From positions 1 through 39,149 of the forward strand of contig JAYMTF010000343.1 in the NCBI GenBank assembly GCA_036897485.1: 39,149 nucleotides of DNA. The letters run 5' to 3'. The position numbers and the translations under genes are program-made. How positions within the stretch are numbered: the stretch's first letter is position 1; each line of letters begins with the position of its first letter. The notes under the pieces were generated by a model. That model made no database searches, was not told the DNA's origin, and saw nothing but the letters and a program-made list of their open reading frames with translations. The DNA comes from Pelargonium nanum (lineage: Eukaryota; Streptophyta; Magnoliopsida; Geraniales; Geraniaceae). Positions 11,088 to 22,129 of this stretch are shown in pieces.

Positions 11088-11454
11088 CGACTGTACCTAC
11101 TCGACCAATTATCACTTAATATGAGAACTTATGTGGTCAATATCTAGTATATAGAGTTGATTAGTGACTTTCCAATAGATCGGGCATCACCAATGTATTT
11201 AAACCTAAACTATACGTCATAGAATAACACTACATCACAAAGAAAGTGACAAACTGAAAAATTCACAAAATATTGGGGTGTTAACAGCAATTACCACATT
11301 CTATAGGTGCCAAACTACCAATTCCTCACACCATAGACTTGTCTTCTACACTCTCCTCCAGCTCTGGGACTGACTGAAACTCGCTACTGGACTCCTCCAT
11401 TCATTTTCTCCAAAACCCTAAGCCCCAAAAACCAAATCGAAATCCAAATCCGCC
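11088..11454 (+). promoter_or_regulatory. OST48 promoter and 5'UTR with telo-box
   Basis: The proximal sequence is pyrimidine-rich and includes the telo-box aaaccctaa followed by gcccc at about 11413-11425, some 35 bp before the ATG. Telo-boxes are frequent in promoters and leaders of plant translation and housekeeping genes. No convincing TATA box. The leader probably begins at about 11.3-11.35 kb. Confidence 0.5.
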
Positions 11455-14400
11455 ATGTTTCCTCGTCTCCTGATCCTCCTCTTCATACTCCCAGTTCTCT
11501 GCCACTCCTTCTCTCCCGACCACCCCTCCGATCGCCGCATTCTCGTCCTGCTCGACGACTTTGCGATCAAATCGTCGCATTCCATCTACTTCGCTTCTCT
11601 CCAGTCTCGAGGATTCGAGCTCGATTTCAAGCTAGCCGATGATCCCAAGATCGGGCTGCAGAGATATGGGCGGTACTTGTACGATGGGTTGATTCTGTTT
11701 TGCCCAACCACCGAGCGTATGTTTGTTTTATTTCCTGCAATTTTGATTTTAATTCTGATATTTTTCATTGCGTGGGAGAGAAATGAAAGGATTCAGAATC
11801 TAACTACTATATTCCTTGCATTTTCTTAGCATCCAAACAGAATTTTGAATCGAGCTTGATAATTTGATGAGAAACTCTTTTCTTTTTGTCAATTGTTTGA
11901 ATTTCGTATTACTGACATGATTTATTTTCTATTTTATGGATTGTGAAGGGTTTGGAGGAGCCATTGACCTAGCTGCTATTCTGGATTTTGTTGACTCTGG
12001 TCATGATTTAATAGTTGCTGCTGATACTAATGCCTCTGATTTGATTCGGGAAATTGGGGTTGAGAGTGGAGTGGATTTTGATGAGGCAAGTAATGGCTAA
12101 TAAGGCACTTGCTGTGATGTGTATCTCTTGTCATGTTTGCTTTATAGTATATTCACTTGTGTGAATTGTATTCATTTGAATCGTTTGTGGTTACAGGACT
12201 CTGCAGCTATGGTAATTGATCACACCAGCTACGCAGTTTCAGATGCGGAAGGAGATCACACATTGATTGCTGCTGATGATCTGATCAAGTCTGATGTTCT
12301 TTTGGGAAGCAAGGAAATTAAGGTAAGCACTGGCTCTGTAATTGTTAATATTAGTATTTAGTTATTTCATTATGAATGTCAATGATGGTGGCATTCTGCA
12401 GAAACTTAAATGGTAACGTATTCTGGACAATGCATTGTAGTGTATGTAGTAATATATGTCTGATAACAATATCTTCAAAACATTTTTATTTCCTTTTTTT
12501 TTTGGCATTTGAGTGGTGACCTTGAAAAATCTATGAAGTTTGGCTTGTCTTTGTCATTTTTTATTTTCATCAAGTCCTTCAAATTTGTTTTATGAGCAAT
12601 TGAGCATTTGTTACCAGCAGACCATCAACACGAGTTTATTGCATGTTATTGTTATGGTTGTAAGCATGTTATTCCAACAACTTTTTTCCTTGATAAATCT
12701 GCTGCAGGCTCCAGTGCTTTTCCAGGGAATTGGCCATTCATTAAATCCTGCCAATAGCTTGGTAAGATGTCCATCTCCCCATCACCTCTGCTTTGCAATC
12801 TCATTAAAAGGCGTGTTTGTTTCAGTTTTTCTCGGTGGCCTTCCAATTTTTGTCACCATAATACATATACATTCACCATTTTCAGGTCTTGAAGGTTCTC
12901 TCAGCATCTCCTTCAGCCTATTCTGCTAACCCAAAATCAAAGTTATCAAGTCCTCCATCACTAATTGGAAATGCTATCTCCTTGGTATCCATTGTGCAGG
13001 TAATCTGGTGCTTTACTATATCATCATATGATTTGATTTTTTCATGTATTGGTTTTCACAAAATATTTAGATGCTTTAAGAATTGCTTTATATGAATTAG
13101 TAGAATATTATTTTGTTTCCAGTTGAATGAGGTTCATGAGAAAAATGGCCTTTCCATTTGCTGCAGGTTAAATGTAGCCATATTAGCATGTTCTTCATGT
13201 TAAAAGTTGCTAAGTTCTGTTCTGAGTTTGTTTAGCCTAATAGGTTTTGTAGGATGTGTTTCTGTTACTGTATGAGTACGCTATTAAAAAGTTTCAATGA
13301 ACTTTTTACTTCAAAATGGAAACTTATAATAGCAATTACACACGCTTGCTTTTACTGTTTAATGAATGAGTTTGAGGGTGCTTGTTACCTGTAAAATATT
13401 TATAATAGCTTCTTATGTCACAGGCGAGAAACAATGCACGTGTTTTGATCACTGGCTCATTAAGTATGTTCAGCAACCGGTATGTGGTAGTTGTTAGGTA
13501 ACATAAATTCCTCTTCATAGATGCTCATTTTAATGATAATTATTGTCTCTGTTTTCAGATTCTTCAGATCTGGGGTGCAGAAAGCTGGGTCCTCAACCAA
13601 GTGAGTGAATCTTTTACCTATCCAGTTCAATGTGTATATATTTGTAGGCTAGGGCTTCCCTGAAAATAGATTAACAGTTCTAGAAAACACCAATCACCTT
13701 CCCGAGGTTCAATGGCAGTTCACCCTCCTTGGCTTCGGGCGGAATTAATCTTGGGTGGATACTGGATTTACCTGAGCATACAAGATAATCCCGTTGCTAT
13801 ATTGATTTGTTATGTCTAATAAATTTATATAAGCTCTCACACATGAATTATTAATGAATATGAAAAATAAAAGAGAATTACCTTGGCTTTTGTTAATGAA
13901 TCCCATATTAGTTCCAAACGCACAATTTTCTAGATTGAAGAGTTATTAATAATCTTATTAGTCTATGGTAGTCCTGCATAAGTAGTATAATAATAAACAG
14001 AAATTTGTGTTGTGATGTTCCTAATACACATTGTTAAGAGGAATTCGTTATCAATTTGTTTATGTTGCGTTGGTAGTCGTAAATGAAGTGTTCTGTTTTG
14101 CTTTGTTTGCACATCCATCTCACGACTTTTAAAAATAAAGTAACCTTTATTTGGATGGCTTGCCTGCTATTAACATTTGTTCTTGTTTTGTGGTTACAGA
14201 CATGATAAATCAGGAAATGAACAGTTCTTGACTGAGCTAAGCAAATGGATCTTCCACGAAAGAGGTCATCTTAAGGTACGGGCATGTTGGTTGATAGCCT
14301 TCGGAAAATTTATTTATTTATCATCATCCATTGCAGTATTCATTTGACTGGTTTGATTCCAATGCCTACCCCCAGGACAAAAAATTGTCAAACTTTTCTA

Positions 14401-15126
14401 TTTTACTCCTTCATGTGCTCCTTTCCATTTTTCTGCTAGACTTACAGACCACAGAATAAGGAACTGTAGAACCTGAGGGCCTGTTTAGTTACAGTAAATA
14501 ATTTCCTTTTTCTAGTTCTCTTTTCATTTTCTAATTTTTATTTTTCTAAAAAAATATTAAACTTATTCATTTGTACCCTTATTGTTATTCACTTTCATAT
14601 TTCTCCGGTAGGCTTTTGTATAAAAAAATTCTGTTCTGGGTCCTTTACTGACAGTCAAAAGTATTTTTCAATGTATTGATAAATTAAAAATAGTAATAAT
14701 AGAAAGTTTTCCACTTGCAAAACCCTAAAATTCAGTTTTTCATTTGTATAGCATTTTGGTAAATAAGAGAATTCAGTTTAGAAAACTGCAAAGCTGAACA
14801 TGATTCCCAGTTTTGCATTTTTCTTGGAAAAAATTTCTGAGAAAAAATGAAAAGTTTTCTTTAGCTAAACAGGGCCGTAATACTTTCCAAGTTTTTTGTT
14901 TCATTATATTATTTGATAATTTGTATTAGTTCCTATTGGAACTGTGACTAGTAACCTAGTTAACTTCTCGTGCCTTTGTTTTCATTTTTATTACAATATT
15001 GCCAAAAGAAAACATATTTCTGTCACACTAAGACTTTGTTTTCCATAGGCCATGAATGTGAAGCATCACAAAGCAGGGGAAACTGATGAACCTTCAATTT
15101 ACAGGATCAAGGACGACTTGGTATCT

Positions 15127-15161
<35 letters not shown>

Positions 15162-16629
15162 TTCCCCTCCCTAGTCTTATTCAGTCTTAAAAGTTGTTTA
15201 CTCATATGTTGAATTTGATTGAAGGAATACTCTGTTGAGATTTACGAGTGGTCTGGAAAGAGCTGGGAACCATATGTTGCAGACGATGTTCAAGTGCAGT
15301 TTTACATGATGAGCCCCTATGTTTTGAAAACCTTATCAACTAATAAGAAGGTATTATTTTAGTTAGCAACTTTGTACTTCTTAACAGAAGAAAAGGAAAA
15401 AGAGGATAAAACTCAGCACTATTTTTTTCTTAATTTATTTTGCTAGCTCCACTATCTTTAATCGTGTGTTCCTGCAGGGTCTATTTTACACGGCATTTAA
15501 GGTTCCTGATGTTTATGGAGTTTTCCAGTTCAAGGTTGAGTACCAGAGGCTTGGATACACAAGCTTGTCTCTATCAAAGCAGGTACTTAATTTGTTGGGC
15601 ACCATTGATAACCTAGTGATTTTCTAATTGGAGCTTGTTAACTTGAACTGTAATTTTGCGGGTAAATGTTTCAGTATGCACTTCCAAGGGGTAGGAACTA
15701 GAATAGTTGAACTACTCTTTTTTTATAATATGCATCGCATTTTGACCTAATTTTCAAACTTATAGCCATTACATTACAGAAGCGTTTACTGAAGTTATTT
15801 GATGCTTATAATTTATTTTAGGTAAAAAGGCCACAGAATGAATATTGAATAATATGATGTCTGCTTTCTCTCGAAATAGTTTTTTTGTTCATTGTATCTT
15901 GTCAAAAGTCAAATCTATTTTAGTGAAGTTGCTAGACATGGAGCTGTCTATATATTAATGGCTGGATTTTCATTGTTTAAAATAATTGCTTTTTGGCTCG
16001 TGTAATGCCTTGTTACTTTGAAGGCTGCCAGGATGATGTATTGTTGTTTGAAAATTGAATTGCAGATTCCAGTTCAGCCCTTCAGGCACAATGAATATGA
16101 AAGATTTATTCCTGCGGCCTATCCCTACTATGGAGCATCATTTTCTATGGTACTATTCTCTCTCTGGCCCTCTCTCTCATTTATCTTCCAGCTTACAATG
16201 TCAGAGCATAATTACAAACCATACTCTGCACTGGAACAATGATCCCTTACCTATGTTGAAAGATTCTCGATATAGGAACTATTCAGTAACATTGCTGTCA
16301 ATGCATGATTGACTAGAATAAAAGTTTAAATGCACATCAGCTCAATGTATGAAAATGAGCCTTTGTATGCTATGGTGGTAATAGAAAAGCAAATCTGTAG
16401 TCAATCAATTTTTATTAGTAGTTATGAGGAGCTAAAAGTACCATTGATCAATCACAATCCACAATGCAAGGAGGTTTTTGTTTACAGCCAAATAACTTAA
16501 TAAAGCAATCTAGCTAGTTTCATTTCGTCTCCTCAACAAAGATTGCATAATAACGTTTTAAAATGATTGTTTGCTATGCAGATGGCAGGTTTCTTCATCT
16601 TCACCTTTGTGCACCTATACAGCAAGTAG
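11455..16629 (+). CDS. OST48: Oligosaccharyltransferase 48-kDa subunit
   Basis: Thirteen coding exons join in frame to 433 residues (Arabidopsis DGL1 about 437): 11455-11716, 11949-12085, 12197-12322, 12708-12761, 12886-12999, 13424-13479, 13559-13600, 14200-14275, 15049-15120, 15225-15350, 15478-15582, 16066-16149 and 16582-16629. The protein is the OST48/DDOST/Wbp1 subunit of the ER complex that transfers the dolichol-linked glycan to Asn residues of nascent proteins; it is structural, not catalytic. Residues 1-18 form a signal peptide ([18 protein letters not shown]), then RRILVLLDD opens the luminal domain. A single transmembrane helix lies near the C-terminus (about 411-430) and the tail ends HLYSK. 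Intron 2 has a GC donor (GAG|gcaagt at 12086), required by frame. Intron 8 holds a MITE, and intron 9 starts with a microsatellite. Confidence 0.96.
14477..14876. mobile_element. MITE in OST48 intron 8
   Basis: The left end gggcctgtttagtt is matched, inverted, by the right end agctaaacagggcc, and pairing continues imperfectly into T-rich/A-rich arms on each side. About 400 bp with no coding frame. The GGSCTGTTTRG-type end is seen in hAT-like plant MITEs, but I could not confirm an 8-bp target duplication, so the superfamily stays open. Confidence 0.62.
15124..15161. repeat. Compound (CT)n(AC)n microsatellite
   Basis: About 12 CT units followed by about six AC units. It begins 3 bp inside intron 9 of OST48, directly after the donor at 15121-15122. 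Confidence 0.95.
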
Positions 16630-18090
16630 TCGGAGGAACTTAAAGATGTGAAAGCACACTTCTGAGATGAGTTAGGAATTTTGGTTGAAGTAACTTTTTC
16701 CATGAAATAGATTTTAGTGTTTCACCATTGTTCTTGGTATTCACCATTAATGTTATGGACAATATCATTTAGAAAGATCTTACGTATGAAAATTGCTATT
16801 AGCATCAAGATTTCTATACTCATACACCAGCTGAGTAATGTTACAGACTTTTGTGAACATCTTTGGCATAGTTTGAAACCTTAGACATTTCTAAAGCTTT
16901 ACTAAGTTTCCCGATTGTTTTTAATTTTATTTTTATAAATGAGCTTGACCATTGTGTTAAATGTTTCTGCGGAAAGCTATGATCATATCTGAGATCGCAA
17001 CATGTTTAAAATGTACTTTCTTGCCAACATTGATGCTCTTTTCCCTTGTATTTTATTTCTCTTTTTACTTAAAAAAAGGAGTCATTAAGCTACAAAATTG
17101 TATAATTTAACCATTCTTAATTTTTGCAATGCAAATGCAGTCCTTTTCCCTTGAAATGCTACATTGAAATTTTGGCTTGTTTTTTGGTTGAGATTTTAGC
17201 TTTTAAATCTTAACTAGGGTTTATAATTTGTTTTTTTGAAAGGAAACTAGGGTTTTATTTTAAATTTAACCATACGTAACCGGTTGTAATGGGTTAACAA
17301 CTGCCACATCAACTAAGAATGTTGGCAAAATTTCCATGTCAAACCTTTGAAATTCATCTTCCTGCTCCTCTCCTTCCTTCTCTTGAACCATCATCTGATA
17401 CAATTTCTCTTAAAACTTGTAATGAAAAAATATATGCACTGTACAATTAAAACGTAAGATAGAAGATAAATTTACTAAGAAGTATAATAATAACATTTTA
17501 TTTTTCTTCTCTAATTTTTCATCAAAGATTTTCTGTTGAATCACCAACCTTTTTTATCGGTATTAATACATATATCACAATTAGTTTCATTCTTTTCGTT
17601 ATTTCATCTTATGCTATTGTCTCGTAGACGTTGTTTTAACTTGTCCATCTAGATGCACGTGACCGTGAGCCCTCCAAACTTGATGAACAAAGTGATTTCA
17701 CAGTGTCATCACTATGAATGACATCTTTGAGTTTCTAAAAGTTTAGATTTCTTGTTGATTTTCAAGCAAAAAGGAATGAAATATAGCTCTTAGGAAGCGT
17801 TTACAGCTCCATGTAATGTCATAATCTCAAAGAGCTATAACATATTATGTCTCTAGAACATGATCTTTATACCATTTTGTAGGTTAAGTCGACAACACAT
17901 TTTAAACCCTCTCCTTAGACCTAAATTTTGTCTAATGTATTGAGAGATTTTTGGATTTAGAAACGGCTATTATGCTTGCTGATATCATAAATAAAAAAAC
18001 TGTTCACATAATTTTTTCATTCGTCCTCTTCTCTCTCGCTGAATCTGCCGCTACTATCGTTGCAAATCATCGAATTGGCTAACAGTTTAG
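16630..18090. other. OST48 3'UTR and intergenic DNA
   Basis: The OST48 3'UTR probably ends before about 17.0 kb. The remainder is AT-rich with no supported gene. A plus-strand frame at 18097-18342 is interrupted by a 14-A tract and resembles nothing I know, so it is not called. Confidence 0.5.
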
Positions 18091-18247
18091 AAGAAGATGG
18101 TTAAACATTCTAGTTTGAAAATTGCATGGAATTCTATAGTTCAAAATTATTTCGAAGTCCGCAAATTCAGATTTGTAAAAAGCTTCAATCGTTCTTTAGA
18201 TATCCCTCAAAAAAAAAAAAAAAAGAATGTGAGGAGAGTTACTAATA

Positions 18248-18281
18248 AATGCCCTCCGGATAAGAAAGAAAAGGGCATTAT
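18248..18281 (-). other. Perfect short hairpin in a putative non-coding transcript
   Basis: The arms aatgccct and agggcatt are exact complements separated by 16 bases. The hairpin lies about 230 bp downstream (minus strand) of the TATA/telo-box promoter described next. It could be part of a structured RNA, but I could not match C/D or H/ACA snoRNA boxes with confidence. Confidence 0.4.
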
Positions 18282-18499
18282 CAGCGAGACTTCCAGCGAT
18301 CGATTTAGGCCTCCCATGAATCAGACAAACATTAAGCAATAGCTTTGCCTGGGATTATGAAGGCTCATATTATCTATATCTCTCTCTATTTACATACAAT
18401 TTTGGCATATTTACAGAAAATATTCAAAAACAAAAAATCTGAAACAGCGTAGAAGAAGAAGCAGAGAAGCAGCGCAATATTGATGTTGAAGGTTGGATG

Positions 18500-18645
18500 G
18501 AGTTAGGGTTTGCTTCTCTATGTTATTTATAGGCGGCTTCAGGACTGAACTGCTGTGCTGTGCTGTGCAACCCTAAACCCCCCCTTTTTTTTTTAATTTA
18601 CCTTTTAGGGCTTTGACTTCTGTCTTATCTATGTATTCGCCCATT
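18500..18645 (-). promoter_or_regulatory. snoRNA/ribosomal-type promoter: site II, telo-boxes, TATA
   Basis: Read on the minus strand there is a site II-like tgggc at 18643-18639, a telo-box-like aaagccctaaaag around 18615-18603, a telomere-like block (aaccctaaaccc on the plus strand, 18569-18580), a TATA box cctataaataa at 18533-18523 and a telo-box aaaccctaa at 18511-18503. This combination is the known arrangement for plant polycistronic snoRNA genes and some ribosomal genes. Transcription would run towards lower coordinates from about 18495. No long reading frame follows, so the product is unidentified. Confidence 0.55.
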
Positions 18646-19049
18646 TATTTTACATATTTTCACTATAATCATTTTCATTTTGTTATTTCAACATAATATT
18701 GTGGGTAAGAAATGACAATTTTTTTCCGTTCTGAAAAATCATAATATGCTATCTTTTGGGAATAATTTTGATAATAGAAATTTTTTTTGTCAATTTCCAC
18801 TTCATAATTTAGTATACATGTGATAAATGAAGCGAAGAGCTCTCGGCAGGCTTAGAGAGGACAAACAGTTGTGAATCGGTTCGAGTACTCTGACTCGCCT
18901 TAATGAGTTTTTCTTGATGCGATGAAGGGTTTGAGGATTTGTCACGAGCATGACATTGTTCCATGAGCGTGGGCCCGTCTTGAACTAATTTTCGTTTCTT
19001 ATTTGACTTTTTGTGCTCAATGAATGTTTATCTTTATCTGAGTTGCAAA
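18646..19049. other. Intergenic DNA
   Basis: No gene is visible. AT-rich sequence grades into less AT-rich DNA near 18.84-19.0 kb that may already belong to the repeat block to the right. Confidence 0.4.
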
Positions 19050-20208
19050 GATGAAATCAGGGGCTTGAAACCTTGATCGAATGTGCCTGGAGCCTGCACA
19101 CGGGTCACACATCGTTAGTAGAGAACCGAGTGTGTGCCCTAGAGTTCGACTTGGGCGTGAGAATAAATAAATATTCTAAGGAACTTTAAAGTCTAAACCA
19201 TTTCCTGTTATGGAGAGTTTAAAAGAGAATTATAGAAAGTAGAGCAAATCCTCTATGTAAATTGTGGGTTTTTTCTTCTTACCAAGGAGAGAGTATTTAT
19301 ACTCAACTACAAACTAAGATCACCATGTGTTGTCTGTTAAAAAACCAACTCAACTAAAAGCTCAAGCTTGTAGTTGAAGTCCTCATTTATTCTTTTAATA
19401 TTATATTCCAACACGCCCCCTCACGTACAAGTCCGATATGGCTTTGCAAGTGGACCGAACAAAGATAGATAGGATCCAATTCCCGTTTTTATGAGTGAAC
19501 CGAAGAGATAGATAGAAGCTCATTCCCGATTTTAACTTTTGCGGGTGGTCCGATAGGAGATGATAGAGTGCCCAAATGGGCTTGAATTATAGATGAAGAG
19601 TTATATCGAAGGGCCTATTAGAGAAGATAGAGGACCCGCCCAAGTAGGCTTGAAGGATAGATGAGGAGGCCCAAAGAAAGAAGTAAAGAAGCCTAATGAG
19701 AGAGTATATATACAAATTTTGGGGGTGTCAGGAATTGAACCTGTGACCTCAGGCTCTGATACCATGTAAAGAATCAACTCAACTAAAAGCTTAAGCTGAT
19801 AGTTGAAGGCCCAGTAATAGTTTTATACTCTAACATTGTCATTTATGTGATTGCTAGTAACGTGTGATCCACTTTAAGGTTCATTTGGTGCTTGAGTCCT
19901 AACCTCCTGAGCACATTGTTTGCGTCGTGTGACCCTGAGAGCACTCTCATACACTTTGTGTTTGATTTCCTAAGAAGTTGATGTGACGCTCGAATGCAGA
20001 CATAACAATTGGGCATCATACGTTGGGTCCACTTCTAATTTTTCATAGGCATCAACAATATATTTTCTCAATGGTTGGTTCTAAATATATATACCTCAAG
20101 GCCCAACCATCATAATCATACTGGGCTTAGATATCATCATTAGATCATTTCCTTGGTTACATGGGTTACATAACGGACCACAAGACTAACACACACATAT
20201 AATTTTTT
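19050..20208 (-). repeat. Diverged ~0.65-kb dispersed repeat, copy A (split by TRIM)
   Basis: This segment aligns by eye with copy B at 20278-20890 over its whole length, for example cacatcgttagtagagaac, ggagagagtatttatactca and aggcccaaccatcataatca. It is interrupted by the TRIM at 19335-19835. Copy A also has about 50 bp after the TRIM (about 19841-19892) that copy B lacks. On the minus strand both copies carry a TATA-like gagtataaatactctctcc, which suggests an LTR or other element promoter. No coding frame and no clear terminal dinucleotides, so I leave it unclassified. The strand given is that of the TATA-like box. Confidence 0.75.
19330..19840 (-). mobile_element. Complete TRIM (miniature LTR retrotransposon) with target duplication
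   Basis: The 5-bp target duplication ttgtc lies at 19330-19334 and 19836-19840. Between the copies are two short LTRs, 19335-19413 (79 bp) and 19765-19835 (71 bp); both begin TG and end CA and share tcaactaaaagct-type blocks. On the minus strand the 5' LTR (19835-19765) is followed directly by tggtatcagagcc (19764-19752), the primer-binding site for initiator Met-tRNA. A purine tract (gtgagggggcg) ends just before the 3' LTR at 19414. The ~350-bp internal region has no gag or pol frame. Total element 501 bp, which fits the TRIM/SMART class. Mobilisation would depend on another element's proteins. Confidence 0.9.
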
Positions 20209-20277
20209 TTTTTAACACAAATAGCATATTTTTATTAATAATGCAAAATATCCGCTAACAGTGGAAAAATCTCAGAA

Positions 20278-20890
20278 GATGGAATTGTTGGCTTGAAACC
20301 TTCAACGTATGTACCTAGACTAGGTATGCACACAGGTCGCACATCGTTAGTAGAGAACTGAGTGTGTGCCGCAGAGTTCAACTTGGGCCTGACAGTAAAT
20401 ATATATTTTAAGAAACTCTAAACCACACCTCGTTACGAAGGGTTTTAAAGAGAATTATAGAGAAAGAAAGTAGAGCAAATTATCTGTGTAAATTGTGGAT
20501 TCTTTCTTTTTGCCAAGGAGAGAGTATTTATACTCAATTACAAACTAAGATCACCATGTGTTGTCTTAAGTCTTAGCCTCCTGAACACATTGTTTGTGTC
20601 GGGTGAGCTTGAGAGCACTCTCATACACTTCGTGTTTAATTTCCTTAGAAATTGATGTGATGCTCAAATGCATGCATAACACTTGGGCAAACGTATTCTC
20701 CAATCGTTGGGTCCATTTCTAATTTTTTATAGGCATCAATAATATATTTTCTCAATGGTTGATTCTAAACATATACCTCAAGGCCCAACCATCATAATCA
20801 TATTGGGCTTAAATATCATCATTAAATCATTTCCTTGGTTACAAGGGTTACTTAATGCATGGACCACATGACTAACACACATATAATTTT
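20278..20890 (-). repeat. Diverged ~0.6-kb dispersed repeat, copy B
   Basis: Direct repeat of copy A without the TRIM, so it shows the empty form of the insertion site (catgtgttgtcttaag). It is separated from copy A by about 70 bp of AT-rich sequence. The many substitutions between the copies mean the duplication, or the two insertions, are old relative to the TRIM. Confidence 0.75.
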
Positions 20891-21500
20891 TGAACTAAAA
20901 TTTAATGTCATATTTGAATCGCTCATTCAATTAGTGATGCTTTAGGCATGTGCAAATTTTATGAATCAACCGAACAAAACAAAGTTAATTAAAAACCAAA
21001 AGAAACAAAATTGATTGTGTTTTTTGGGGCATCAATGATAAAATCATATGAACATAGAACATTGACCTAATATGATACACGTATATAGCCAGATGATTAT
21101 TTTTATATATGTTATATCATTAATGAATGTACACTTAAACTTGTTTACTTTTCTTAAACTCAAATGAATATAATACATAACTATTATTATAAGAGATCAA
21201 ATTTTTTAAGTTAATAGTTATTTGGTTCAGACTAAAATGAAACCGTGACATCTCTTTAAAAATACGAGTTGCTTCGTCTCCATAAATTTATTATAGTGTT
21301 TATGGGTGAAATTTTAATGTGACGTCATAACTTTGGTTTAGGTTAACCTATTCTAAAAAAATCATTACTCATATTCATCATTTTTCTATAATGATAATAC
21401 AAAACTCTACATATATAACAATTTCTACATTTAATTACAGGAGTAAACGAATCATTATATTTGAGCCGGAGACCAATTAGAACGAAGGAATCAATAACAT
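20891..21500. other. AT-rich intergenic DNA
   Basis: No coding or repeat structure recognised. The right end probably holds the 3'UTR of the DIR1-like gene. Confidence 0.45.
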
Positions 21501-21653
21501 ATTGAATCAAAACGAACATTTATTTAAGATTGATACATAGCACAAGCACTTTTACAAGTTTAAAGGAAAACAAAAATAAGCCAAAACAAACTGAATTTTG
21601 AAAAACAAAAAAAAAACAAAAGTAGCAGCACACAATATAAGAGACACAAACAC

Positions 21654-21671
21654 TACGTACGTACGTACATG
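21654..21671. repeat. Short (ACGT)n run downstream of the DIR1-like gene
   Basis: tacgtacgtacgtacatgca is a self-complementary short repeat in the presumed 3'UTR. A second cgtacgtag follows near 21696. Confidence 0.7.
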
Positions 21672-21716
21672 CATTTGGCAACATGGCACGACCGTGCGTA
21701 CGTAGTAGTGTTAGGT

Positions 21717-22025
21717 CTAAGCGCAAGGGAAAGATGTAGAGAGCTTGCATTTCTTGGGAAGCTTCATGGCTTGGTCGGCGTTAATTCCATAGGCCTTCAT
21801 ATAGGGCTTGTATTGGCACAAGCACTGCAGGTTCGCATTCTTAAGCGCCGTGCAACATTGCTCGCTCGGGGCCGCCGGAGGGTTCGCTCCGTTCACCGCC
21901 GGCTGGCACGAGTTCAGACCCTCCGAGCTCATCCCGCACAACTGCCCCTTCGCCGCCGCGCTGCTCAACGCCGCCACCACCACCAGAGCCAAAACCACCA
22001 CAACCTTCTTGTTATAAGCCTCCAT
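21717..22025 (-). CDS. DIR1-like non-specific lipid-transfer protein
   Basis: Single exon, 102 residues. Residues 1-25 form a signal peptide rich in Val/Ala. The mature part has the eight-cysteine pattern C-Xn-C-Xn-CC-Xn-CXC-Xn-C-Xn-C at 30, 40, 57, 58, 68, 70, 93 and 101, giving four disulphides around a lipid cavity. LCGMS near the mature start, the following LNSCQPAV and a PxxP motif (PAAP, 50-53) match Arabidopsis DIR1, which carries long-distance signals in systemic acquired resistance. Related small LTPs are less well defined, so the defence role is inferred. The start is the only ATG after the leader, and a TATA box lies about 85 bp upstream. The coding region is much richer in GC than its surroundings. 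It stands alone between a repeat block and non-coding DNA. Confidence 0.9.
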   Translation of the reverse strand: MEAYNKKVVVVLALVVVAALSSAAAKGQLCGMSSEGLNSCQPAVNGANPPAAPSEQCCTALKNANLQCLCQYKPYMKAYGINADQAMKLPKKCKLSTSFPCA

Positions 22026-22104
22026 ATATGACGGCTCTCGAGTCTATTAATTTGTAGTATATAGAGATGTTTTTTTGAGCTGTGAGTTGGTATCACAAAC
22101 GATG

Positions 22105-22120
22105 CGACTTTATATAGAGA
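22105..22120 (-). promoter_or_regulatory. TATA box of the DIR1-like gene
   Basis: On the minus strand ctctatataaagtcg is a strong TATA box. A start about 30 bp downstream would give a leader of roughly 55 nt. Confidence 0.8.
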
Positions 22121-22129
22121 TCGTAATGC

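Noticed and set aside
18097-18342. 81-residue plus-strand frame beginning MVKHSSLK
   Set aside because: It is basic and interrupted by a 14-A tract, matches no family I know, and is antisense to the better-supported promoter near 18.5 kb.
21669-22031. 120-residue Arg-rich plus-strand frame
   Set aside because: Antisense shadow of the GC-rich DIR1-like coding region.
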